Shown: one piece after another, positions 12,001-19,600 of the stretch
Position numbering within the stretch: position 1 is the stretch's first letter
Layout of the letters: each line of letters begins with the position of its first letter
DNA from: a virus
Reading direction: 5' to 3' (one strand)
DNA: 22,301 nucleotides
Virus record (IMG/VR): IMGVR_UViG_3300042868_002360
Location: 1-22,301 of that record
The notes under the pieces: generated by a model
What the model saw: the letters and a program-made list of their open reading frames with translations, nothing else
The model's database searches: none
Told to the model about the DNA's origin: nothing
Translations under genes and position numbers: made by a program

Positions 12001-12344
12001 GTTCCTGTGGTGTTATCATAATAACTGGCAAAGCCTGATGCACTTAGAAAAAATACCCCTGCACTTGCGGTGGGTATTCTATTGTCAAAGAAAACTCTAT
12101 TGGCTGTTCCTGTTCTAAGCCATAATTCAACGGTCCAGTCACCTGTGCCTAATGATATAGGAGTTGTAGAAGAAAGATAATCACCTGTGCCATCTAATAA
12201 AAGACTTGCCCCACCAAACTTGCTCTGTGCTGTGTCAATCTGTGCATTGCCAACAGCAGTGATGCCTTTCTTAGATCGCAAGACCTGTGCCACAGCAGCC
12301 ACTGTGAAACTTGCACCAACCATTGAACATAGAAATCCACTCAT
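9057..12344 (-). CDS. Virion adhesin with five tandem LamG-like lectin domains
   Basis: A 1095-residue protein. After a short N-terminal segment (MSGFLCSMVGASFTVAAVAQ) it consists almost entirely of five LamG/concanavalin-like units beginning near residues 27, 235, 455, 665 and 872. Each opens with NAQ[IV][DS]TAQSKFGG[AS]S, then DFTIE[FC]WVR, W...YHIA..RSGST, and closes with IDE[FI]RVSNTARYTA and DANTLLL[IV]HADG. Such domains bind sugars or surface polymers. The start at 12344 forms a TAATG overlap with the upstream fibre; an open extension to 12401 lies wholly inside that gene and is rejected. The stop forms part of the next Shine-Dalgarno site. Probably a host-surface adhesin in the fibre complex. 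Confidence 0.85.
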   Translation of the reverse strand: MSGFLCSMVGASFTVAAVAQVLRSKKGITAVGNAQIDTAQSKFGGASLLLDGTGDYLSSTTPISLGTGDWTVELWLRTGTANRVFFDNRIPTASAGVFFLSASGFASYYDNTTGTISGTTNCADSTFRHLAFSKSGTTLRIFVNGTVEYTATGYTQDMGTDRSCIIGAQFDGAISINGHIDEFRISNTARYTANFLAPNTPFVNDANTLFLMHANGTDAATFFEDDNGAREQKGITAIGNAQVDTAQSKFGGASALFDGTGDYLLVENLAGNITGDFTFECWVRFNSLPASNSFHMFVTGDGNRYFALLNNSGTYRWESSLMTGSNQYVARYTPSITTGVWYHIALIKSGSTLTFYQDGTSYAGSTIAGSMTSTSTLFVSGTNILGAYTSANYSLNGWLDEIRVSNSVRYTTTFTPSTTPFTNDANTLLLVHADGTDASTVFRDDNGIIGSTPKAITAVGNAQISTAQSKFGGSSALFDGTGDYLSIADTADFGFTADFTIEFWVRGTTLNEYNVLYSNFNFAFSGLYFAYWHNATKFSIFINGSERVSASTTLSTNTWYHISLVRSGSTVTVYRDGTSIGTGTYSGTVATPVITAIGINTDGFQHGWTGYIDEIRVSNIARYTASFTPATTAFTQDSNTLLLIHADGANASTTFRDDAGRTQKGISAIGNAQVDTAQSKFGGASALFDGNTDKLTIDSQVLPLTGDWTIECWFRASTLGTQNNLWYAGPNGHTPYFYSSGVTWYDWDSNLNVSTTISTNTWYHFVCEKQGSTRRMYLNGSVIGTASTGDRTTSYLWIGAHDFDTAKHWNGHIDEFRVSNTARYQGIAFTPSTTPFQSDASTLLLIHADGSDGSTVFTDDNGLAPITGTRIQNNIIVSRNAQISTAQSKFGGSSAYFDGAYNDASMLRVNGPNVNFTNQNFTIECWVRFNDVTTTAGNKYFLSSADDTTTSFLIASQTISGVRRFRVTIVDSTGSLIANNWTISDITPQVDTWYHVAVTRSGSTFRGFVDGTEASSTITSSASIFSKDYLCIGGLIEGTTAMLNGYIDEVRVSNTARYTAGFTPSTTAFTNDANTLLLIHADGANTSKAFTDDNA
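9660..12270 (-). repeat. Five ~630-nt LamG coding repeats
   Basis: The conserved block encoding TAQSKFGG occurs near 12215, 11595, 10932, 10302 and 9674, a period of about 620-660 nt. Blocks 2 and 4 share NAQVDTAQ and blocks 3 and 5 share NAQISTAQ, also at DNA level (GGTTGATACTGC-type versus AGATATCAACTGC-type codons), suggesting a two-unit duplication. Confidence 0.8.
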
Positions 12345-14080
12345 TATGATACATTCCCAGTAATGATACAGCGTGTTCCACTTAGGAACAGGATGTTGCA
12401 AACTCCTCTTGTGGCCAAACTCACTGAGGCTTTGTCAGTGTCAGTGCCCGCAATGTAAGCATCTGAAATTGTACAGGTTATGGTTATGGCTGCGGAGTGA
12501 TTATTCACAACCACAACAACATCACCTTCTGCAAATGTTGAGTTAGGTATGGTAATTGAACCACCTGAACCTACTTGAACATATTCACCTACATCGCCTA
12601 CTGCTAGGGTGTATGAAGAAGTTTTTGTGCCTACAGGTGGCAGTGTGCGATAACCAACCTTGTTAGTGCCGTCTGCTGTGGTGTTAGTTAAGTTGCCTGA
12701 TGCTGGTGTTCCCAGTGCAGGTGTTACCAATGTTGGTGAAGTGGCAAATACCAATGCACCTGTGCCTGTTTCATCTGTGACTGCTGATATTAAATTTGCT
12801 GAACTTGGAGTGGCTAAGAATGTAGCAACACCAGTGCCTAGTCCTGAAACACCTGTTGAGATTGGCAAACCTGAAGCATTAGTTAAAGTGGCTGAACTTG
12901 GTGTGCCTAGAGCACCACCACTTACTAATGGTGTAGTGCCACTTGAAGCGGCTGTGATACGACCTTGTGCGTCAACTGTGATTGAAGCATAGGTATATGA
13001 GTTTGCCGAAACTGCGGTATTAGCCAATGCAATAGCACCGGTTGAACTGTTATAAGAAATGCCAGTCGACCCACTTAATGCTGAACGAGCATTTGAATCT
13101 GCATATTGTGTAATGGTTGTGGCAATAGCACCATTGGTAATTGTAATGCCTGTTGAAGCAGAAAAACTATCTCTGGCTCGTTGTGTAGTAAAATAAAGAT
13201 TGGTTGAACCTTCAGTTACTGAATCAGTTGACCCAGGGCTTGCTGAAATCTCTACATAAGCACTACCACTCCAACGATAAATTTTACCGTTGTCTAGTGT
13301 AACATAAATCTTTGATGTTTCACCTGTGACTGGCAATGCGGCTTGGTTTGCGGATTCAACAACATCGTCAACATAACTTGGTAATTGGCTGCTTGGAACC
13401 AATCCAGAACTATCAAGGCTGGCATAACCGTTTGCCTGTCCTTTTGCTGATGTAACTTCAAGTCCTGAGAAACTTGGACCTGTGTAGGTAACAACACCTG
13501 TTGATGAGTTATAACTTAGACTGCCTTCACCGCCTGCGTCTGTAACACTAACGGCACCTCTTGCGGCTGCGTCAGTGTATTGAGTGATTGTTGTAGCAAT
13601 GGCACCATCTGTTATGGTGATACCTGTGCCACCTGAAAAGTGTGCTCTTACTTCACTGGCACTAGGTCCTGTGTAGGTAATAACGCCTGTGGTATTGTTG
13701 TAGGCCACACTACCATCGCCACCTGCATCGGTGACTGATATGGCTGTTCTTGCATCAGCAGTGGCAAAGTCTGCTGAACCGTTTGATGCGGCTGTGATAC
13801 GACCCTGTGCATCTACTGTGATTGAGGCTTTGGTATATGAACCTGCTGTGACTGCGGTATTATCTAAATTTAGTGTAACAGTTTTGGTAGTCATTGCTGA
13901 CGATAAACCTGTGCCACCTGAAATCGTTACTGTGTCGTTTAAGTCAATAGCCTGACTGGTGCCGCTATCGCCAGCAACGGTAACGGTTGCATTTTGTAAG
14001 TTGGTAAAGTTTGCATCTCCTTCCACGAAAGAGAGTGCGGAGCCTTTGCCTGCTCTGGTTACTATAACTGGCTTAGTCAT
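12344..14080 (-). CDS. Repeat-rich tail fibre protein
   Basis: A 578-residue Ser/Thr/Gly/Ala-rich protein. The N-terminus MTKPVIVTRAGKGSALSFVE followed by GDANFTNLQNATVTV is an attachment sequence I recognise from fibres of uncultured aquatic phages. Residues about 70-400 repeat ITVDAQGRITAAS, VSVTDAGG[DE]GS and Y[NS]TGV[IV]TYTGPS, which fold into a beta fibre. The C-terminus (YTLAVGDVGEYVQVGSGGSI, then TIPNSTFAEGD and ITITCTI) resembles a fibre tip. AAGGA lies about 8 nt before the ATG at 14080. A terminator hairpin lies just upstream, so this gene and those after it may be expressed at a lower level or from another promoter. It is coupled to the LamG gene by TAATG. Confidence 0.83.
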   Translation of the reverse strand: MTKPVIVTRAGKGSALSFVEGDANFTNLQNATVTVAGDSGTSQAIDLNDTVTISGGTGLSSAMTTKTVTLNLDNTAVTAGSYTKASITVDAQGRITAASNGSADFATADARTAISVTDAGGDGSVAYNNTTGVITYTGPSASEVRAHFSGGTGITITDGAIATTITQYTDAAARGAVSVTDAGGEGSLSYNSSTGVVTYTGPSFSGLEVTSAKGQANGYASLDSSGLVPSSQLPSYVDDVVESANQAALPVTGETSKIYVTLDNGKIYRWSGSAYVEISASPGSTDSVTEGSTNLYFTTQRARDSFSASTGITITNGAIATTITQYADSNARSALSGSTGISYNSSTGAIALANTAVSANSYTYASITVDAQGRITAASSGTTPLVSGGALGTPSSATLTNASGLPISTGVSGLGTGVATFLATPSSANLISAVTDETGTGALVFATSPTLVTPALGTPASGNLTNTTADGTNKVGYRTLPPVGTKTSSYTLAVGDVGEYVQVGSGGSITIPNSTFAEGDVVVVVNNHSAAITITCTISDAYIAGTDTDKASVSLATRGVCNILFLSGTRCIITGNVS

Positions 14081-14098
14081 GTTTGATTCCTTGTAAGT

Positions 14099-14130
14099 AA
14101 AAAGAGGGTGCTAGAACACTAACACCCTCT
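14099..14130 (-). terminator. Strong intrinsic terminator inside the adhesin block
   Basis: On the minus strand AGAGGGTGTTAG pairs with CTAGCACCCTCT (12 bp including one G-T pair), with loop TGTT, followed by five T. It lies between the stop of the 14140-14565 gene and the Shine-Dalgarno site of the fibre gene. No consensus promoter is visible between them, so partial read-through or an unseen promoter is required. Confidence 0.85.
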
Positions 14131-14139
14131 ACGAGCCTA

Positions 14140-14565
14140 TTAGGCTAAAGATACTGTTAAGTTACCAGAACTTACTTGGAATGTGTCGCCTGTTTCAATA
14201 GTCTTGGAAGTTGTTACTGCACCCCAAAACAATACATTACCTGCACCTGCTGTTGCACCGTCCATGATGGCGATGTGAGTGATAGTGCCCCAGTTAGCAG
14301 TAGCGGCATCAAATGTCACTGTTGCGTTGGTTGCTGATGTACCACTTGAAGCGGTTGCAAATGTCACTGCCTTACGAGCATAAGCAGAACTAGAAGTTGT
14401 TACTTCGTCTGATAATGTTCCTGCTTCTAGGTTAGCGGCTGCGTTTGTAGAAGTGTTTGTGAACAATGCTAGATAGATTGTTGACGCACCTGTGTATGGT
14501 GCTGTGCCATACTTAAGAGTATGGTCTAATAGTTTGTTTTCTAGATAATTACTGGCTGCTGACAT
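14140..14565 (-). CDS. Small tail structural protein (Gp80-like)
   Basis: 141 residues beginning MSAASNYLENKLLDHTLKYG, followed by STIYLALFTN, an Ala/Thr-rich middle, ITHIAIMDGATAGAGNVLFW and a TIETGDTFQVSSGNLTVSL ending. This arrangement (N-terminal helix KLLDHTL, IYLALFT, H[IW]AI.D, GD...V..GNL.V.L) is known from small tail-associated proteins of the Gp80 type in many siphophages; role probably fibre or tail-tip related. The start at 14565 has a clear AAGGAG 7 nt upstream; an open extension to 14628 runs through an inverted repeat and is less likely. A terminator follows. Confidence 0.8.
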   Translation of the reverse strand: MSAASNYLENKLLDHTLKYGTAPYTGASTIYLALFTNTSTNAAANLEAGTLSDEVTTSSSAYARKAVTFATASSGTSATNATVTFDAATANWGTITHIAIMDGATAGAGNVLFWGAVTTSKTIETGDTFQVSSGNLTVSLA

Positions 14566-14566
14566 A

Positions 14567-14641
14567 TTAAATCTCCTTGGTTGATATGTTGTCATAGCAG
14601 ACAACATATGGTTGTCTGTTGTCATCACTGTCTTCTGACAT
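14567..14641 (-). CDS. Possible 24-aa leader peptide upstream of the Gp80-like gene
   Basis: ATG at 14641 opens MSEDSDDNRQPYVVCYDNIS then TKEI and stops with TAA 1 nt before the ATG of the Gp80-like gene; its last codons contain that gene's Shine-Dalgarno site. A TAAATA motif ends 3 nt before its ATG. An 8-bp hairpin (CAGACAAC/GTTGTCTG) lies in the middle. No Shine-Dalgarno site of its own is visible. It may be a leaderless coupling peptide or a chance frame. Confidence 0.3.
   Translation of the reverse strand: MSEDSDDNRQPYVVCYDNISTKEI
14596..14616. repeat. Hairpin in the leader of the Gp80-like gene
   Basis: CAGACAAC-CATAT-GTTGTCTG, an 8-bp perfect stem without a T run, flanked by ATGACAACA repeats. 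Possible operator or mRNA 5' stabiliser. Confidence 0.6.
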
Positions 14642-14643
14642 TG

Positions 14644-14649
14644 TATTTA
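14644..14649 (-). promoter_or_regulatory. TAAATA late-promoter-like motif upstream of the Gp80-like gene
   Basis: The minus strand reads TTCACTAAATACAATGTC. It is the only copy of this motif seen in the right-hand 17 kb, and lies in the 143-nt gap between the BspA-like stalk gene and the Gp80-like gene. ATTTAG-GTTTTCA-CTAAAT overlaps it as an inverted repeat. Confidence 0.42.
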
Positions 14650-14708
14650 GTGAAAACCTAAATAATCATCAGAAAAAGGCAATAAAAGGTGAAAAAAGTT
14701 TCTTACTG

Positions 14709-16649
14709 TTATGGAGGACAGGATCCCCAAATTGGTTTTAATGTAACACCGGTCCAGCCTGGTGGTTCAGAAGTTATATTAGTTACGCACCAGCCTGTTA
14801 AATCGTGTGTGTATGTGCCTCCTCCAAGTAACATGCTGTTCATATTTGTTGCTGAACTTACATCCCAATCTGCTAGATTTTGATTGTATTTGTTTCCTGA
14901 ACTTCTTGAAAACATACCTTCAAAGGTAGTAACAGATCCTACATCCCAAGCATTGATATTTCTATTAAAAGAATTAGTATCCATAAACATTTCGCTCATA
15001 TCTGTTACATTGCTGGTATTCCAACTGCTGATATCTGTGTTAAAATTAGCACCTCCACCAGTTGTTCCTGTGTTTCTAAACATCCTACGCATTGTAGTAA
15101 CGCTGCCAGTGTTCCAACTGCCTATAGGTAAGGCACTGGCATCACCTTGCACTAATCTAAACACACCTTCCATTTTTTGAATATTGCTGGTATTCCAATA
15201 TTGTAATCTTTCTGGATTTGCAACTTCTGTACCATAATAAAAATAAGATATGTCTAACACACTACTTGGAATAGTATATGGCGTTCCGTATTCTTTTCCA
15301 TAAGCAATTAGAGTTTGTATGCCAATGTCACCAAAGCCTAAAACACTATATCCACTTCCGCCAACTGTTGAATTTACTTGTGCTAAAAACTGTGAAGCAT
15401 TTGCATAGCCCCAATTCTGAACAGATCCTTTGATATAGATTTTTCTACTGGCATTTGTTGTAGAATAAGTTTTAGTTAAATTAGTCTTAGAATTAGGAGT
15501 TGATGTCACAGTCTCTGTGGTTCCATCACCCCAATCTATAACTGCATTGATACTGCCATACCATAACGGTAGTGAAACGCTGGTCCCAACCGCAGTCAAT
15601 ACCATTGGAACATCTGCAATAATACTCATCGAAGCAGTCATAACTAGATTAGTTACAGGCAATCCTTTCTGTGCAAACACATCTGCAGATTGTGATACTG
15701 TTGCGGTTATTGCAGAATTACCTCTGGCAGTCTTGACAGCAACAGTATTCATAGTTGCGGCATCTGCTACAAAGGCAGTAATTACACCAATGCTTCTATC
15801 GCCTGCGGCAGATATTGTAGCAGTAGAGGTTATCGAAACAACCCCAGGTGTTTTGTATTTTTCTGCATCAGTAGTTAAAGTAGCAAGTCCGGAATCAAAG
15901 ATACTTGCTAATTGTTTAATTCTAAGATTAAGGGTGTTAGATGCAAAACTTGAAACCATTAACGAAACACCTCTCGCTGTCTTAACTGCGGTTGGTAGTG
16001 TAAAAAACACACCGCCAAACAATGCCGCAAGTTTACCAGGATTGAATATTGGATACGCAACCAATGATGCAGATGATGATACAGAACCTGCTAATTGTTT
16101 TATCCTTAATCCAGTCCTGTTAGGCAATGTAAAAGCAGAGTTTATAAAACTTGCACCCTGCCATGGTGTTCTAAATGTAAAGAAGTTACCTACTGCTGGG
16201 CTAGATGCTTTGGTGCTTTCTAAATAGACACCATCTCTAATCCAATCTTCTTCAAAACTTACAGTACAGGTTGTGCCTTGTGGTAGTTGAAGTTTATCAA
16301 CATCAATTCTAAAATATGTTGGAAACTTGCAGACTACACTGGCTGTGACTCGCCAATTGTTGGTATTGTCAATGACTCTTGAAGCACCAGGTGTAATAAC
16401 ATTATTACCACCACCAAATGTTTTTAGTCTTTCATTAGTTAATGACACAGAAGGTGTTACAACCAAATCAGCAATGGCTCTGCGTAATTTAAAGGCCAAT
16501 ACATTAGCAAAGACAGTATCACCGCCTGATGCGGGTCTATTTCTATTTCCAAGACTAAATGATGCTGTTAGTGCGGCAGATATATTTTTATCTACGCAGA
16601 AACATCTAATACCTGTATATAATTTTGCACTTGCTGAAAGTATAGCCAT
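14709..16649 (-). CDS. Virion stalk/adhesin with C-terminal BspA-like (DUF285) repeats
   Basis: A 646-residue protein. The N-terminal half has repeat-stalk sequence with NLRIKQLASIFDSG and GLRIKQLAGSVSSS motifs shared with the 6187-9045 stalk protein. Near residues 370-390 VIDWGDGTTETVTS is a PKD-like strand. The last about 175 residues contain a series of BspA/DUF285 leucine-rich-type repeats: WNTSNIQKMEGVF, WNTGSVTTMRRMF, WNTSNVTDMSEMF, WDVGSVTTFEGMF and WDVSSATNMNSML, ending in a typical cap LTGWCVTNI then PIWGSCPP. These repeats occur on bacterial surface adhesins and some phage fibres. The Shine-Dalgarno site AAGGA overlaps the upstream stop. Probably displays a binding tip at the tail end. 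Confidence 0.84.
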   Translation of the reverse strand: MAILSASAKLYTGIRCFCVDKNISAALTASFSLGNRNRPASGGDTVFANVLAFKLRRAIADLVVTPSVSLTNERLKTFGGGNNVITPGASRVIDNTNNWRVTASVVCKFPTYFRIDVDKLQLPQGTTCTVSFEEDWIRDGVYLESTKASSPAVGNFFTFRTPWQGASFINSAFTLPNRTGLRIKQLAGSVSSSASLVAYPIFNPGKLAALFGGVFFTLPTAVKTARGVSLMVSSFASNTLNLRIKQLASIFDSGLATLTTDAEKYKTPGVVSITSTATISAAGDRSIGVITAFVADAATMNTVAVKTARGNSAITATVSQSADVFAQKGLPVTNLVMTASMSIIADVPMVLTAVGTSVSLPLWYGSINAVIDWGDGTTETVTSTPNSKTNLTKTYSTTNASRKIYIKGSVQNWGYANASQFLAQVNSTVGGSGYSVLGFGDIGIQTLIAYGKEYGTPYTIPSSVLDISYFYYGTEVANPERLQYWNTSNIQKMEGVFRLVQGDASALPIGSWNTGSVTTMRRMFRNTGTTGGGANFNTDISSWNTSNVTDMSEMFMDTNSFNRNINAWDVGSVTTFEGMFSRSSGNKYNQNLADWDVSSATNMNSMLLGGGTYTHDLTGWCVTNITSEPPGWTGVTLKPIWGSCPP

Positions 16650-16659
16650 CTTTTAATCC

Positions 16660-19600
16660 TTAGAATCGTTCATTGTATTTTATTTGAACTGCTAGGTCCA
16701 ATGGGCTAATCTGGGTTAGCAATGTTCCGTTAGCAGCCACTACATTCATCTTACCACTACCTAAAGTAATTGGTCTATCATACTCTAAATCAAAACGGAC
16801 GCTGCCAAAATTCAATGCCTGCGGGGCAGTAGGTTCTGCACCATCAGTCTTCCAACTAATGGTTGTGGTATCACTAACACCATCAAATGGAACATCACAG
16901 GCAGTATCTCTTAGCACACCACTAACCATAGTAATATGATAATTAGTGTTTGGTGTAAATGCCTTGGTTGGATTGATAGTTAAGATATTAGAATTTACAC
17001 CAGATATGGTAGCATATTTCTTAGCGGCATAGGTTCCGTTGATATCAATCTTTTGAACTGTGCCAAAGAAACCGCCATCATTAATAATAATGTCTCCAGT
17101 GCCCTTGCTGATAGTCTTGTTAAATGTAATCTTGATGTTTGATGTCAGTGTGGCTTTACCTGTAGGGGTTGTGCAGACTTCAACATTGGTTATCACTAAC
17201 GGAGCACCAGTAATGAAACTCCAAGATTTTGCTCTAGAAGGTCTGTCTGGTAATGCAGGAGTAGTAGTTGACTTGTCGCAGACCACAGTGGTTGTTACAG
17301 GATTGTCTGTTAGTAGCAAACCTCTTGGTGCAATTAAATCATAAGATACACCTTCATCTATAGATGTGATTGTGCCAAAGTCCACGGTCCAATTATTGCC
17401 TACTTGTGCGATAGTTGATGCACTAACAGCAAAGGTTGATATGGTGCTGCCTGTGGCTGTGTCTTTAAGAGTAATAAAGCCTGATCCTTTCTTGACCTTT
17501 TGCGTGAATGTTAATATTATTTTTTGTGCATTAGAACAAACTGTTGAGCCAGGTATCTTAGTAAAGTCTACCGCCAATGTGTCTGCAGGATTTCTAGCAT
17601 CACTGGCAGAATTAGCACTTGGTGCAGGAATACTTACTGGACTTAATGCAGTTGAGCGATAAGAATCCACAGGAGCAATACTTGTGGTAAATGCCCAAGT
17701 AGTAGCATTATCAACTGCGGCGTTTTCGCAGGTACAAGAAGTTACAATACCTTCATCCCAAATAATATAATAGTCTTTGCCTGGTGCTCTGCTAGAGAAT
17801 GGAATCTCAATGACATCACCGTGAACAATACAGGCAGCAATGGCCTTGGTATCTTCTAACTTACCATCAGTGCCGTAGAGTTTGAAACTGCCTGTGCCTT
17901 TAACCAATGGGGCTGTAAATTCTGTAGAAAGACTGGTGTCTGATGCACCACCTTCTAATGTGCCTCTAGTAATGGCAAACTTAATGAAATAACTTCCGGT
18001 AAACGGAACTGTAGAAGTAGTAGTGCATAGACTACTAACACCACCAAAGTTGTTTGCAGGCAATGTGCTTGATACCGTAAGACTACAAGGAGTCGCTGGT
18101 GCAGGTGGTTCTACTGGTGCTGGAAATTCACAATCAATACAACCACTAATTGTTTCCCATTTGCTGGTAGCGGAATTCCATGCCAGGATGTCTTTGTTGG
18201 CAGTACCGTCTTTTAGTTTAACTGTAAGAGTACTGGTGCCTTGTGCTTTTATAGGACCAATAAAGTCTATGCTGGCAGTGGTAGCACCAAGACTTACTCC
18301 ATCTGCCTTAACGGATAGATTACTGGCAACAACCAAGTCACCTGCGGCTGCATCGCCTACTAGGTCAATACCTGTGACATCTTCAAATGTTTCAAATATC
18401 TTATCAAAGATACTTTTACCAATGTCACCGGCTCCAAACAAATCACTTAACTTACCTAATAATTCTATTAATGCCAATGCACCTAGCAGTCCGCCTGTGG
18501 AATCAAATGCCTGTGTGTTAGCATCAATGGCGTTGGTAGTCTGCACTGGTGCAAACTCAACTAATCCGCTTGGTGTGCTAAATGGGCCTACGGTATTGGT
18601 ATTGAAGCCACGAGTCTTAACAAAGAAGTTGGTTGTGCCAAGATTGTCGTAGTCTAATACCACTGCGGTACCTGATGTGTAAACACCACCACCTACTGGT
18701 TTCTTGGTGGCTATCAGAGTATAACTACGATTTTCTTCGGCTAATGCTACATCAGTGGTAAGCCAATATTCCATGCCTTCAACTAATCCTGTTGGTGCTG
18801 TGGTAGTAATATTAACTCTAGGACGAGCATCTAATTCAACTTTGGTAACTGTAGGTGTTCCAGGTGTGCCAATGGCACCCAATGGGATGATGCCATCTAC
18901 ATCACTGCGAGTGAAACGGTATAAGTCAGCAATTGAATAAACATTGACATCATATTCTAATGCCGTGATGCTCATTTGTAGTGCACCACCGTCGTCTTGG
19001 ACTTCAGTGACACTCATTACTCTAAACAGTTTAGAACTAAATCCAAATCGTGTGTTGGTTACATCTACGATATCACCTGCTTTGATATTGTAATAACTAA
19101 AGTCTGTTTGGAACTGTATAATTTTATCAATGCGACTTTGTTTAAGTTCAATCAATCCCAACATCTGTGCCTGGATGGGCTCATTAATGATGTCGTAGGT
19201 TATTTCAAGAGTGTTATTTTCTTCGTTGGTGTTGCGACTGAATGGTGTCCAGTCTGCAGGTATGCTAGATGTTGGTACTGCTATATTATAGAAGTCCGCA
19301 CTATCACGAAGTTCTCTATGTGGAAACTGCACCTTAACACTATTATATAAATCCTGTAGGCCAGTGCCACCAAGACTGATACTGCCTATGATATTTGAAT
19401 CATCAAAACTGGCAATGCTGGTGTCTGCTTTGTTGATAACAATGCCCCACTTGCCTTCATGTGTGTCGTAACTTAACCAACTGGCTGTGGCATTTAGAAT
19501 TGCTTCTGCATTTTCTAATACTGGATTTTTACTATCAAGCAATCCATTGATTTGATAACGATCCGCCAGTGTTTCAGCACCAGTGCCTTGATCAGCATAG

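Noticed and set aside
9660-12270. CRISPR-like array
   Set aside because: The repeats are about 630 nt long, in frame and encode LamG domains.
12345-12401. Upstream extension of the five-LamG gene to an ATG at 12401
   Set aside because: It would overlap the fibre gene by 58 nt without a ribosome site, while the ATG at 12344 gives the TAATG junction common in this phage.
15517-16227. Plus-strand 236-codon frame opposite the BspA-like stalk gene
   Set aside because: It is the mirror of Ala/Ser/Thr/Val-rich repeat codons in the real gene, which keep the opposite strand open; the same holds for all long plus-strand frames opposite 6187-20412.
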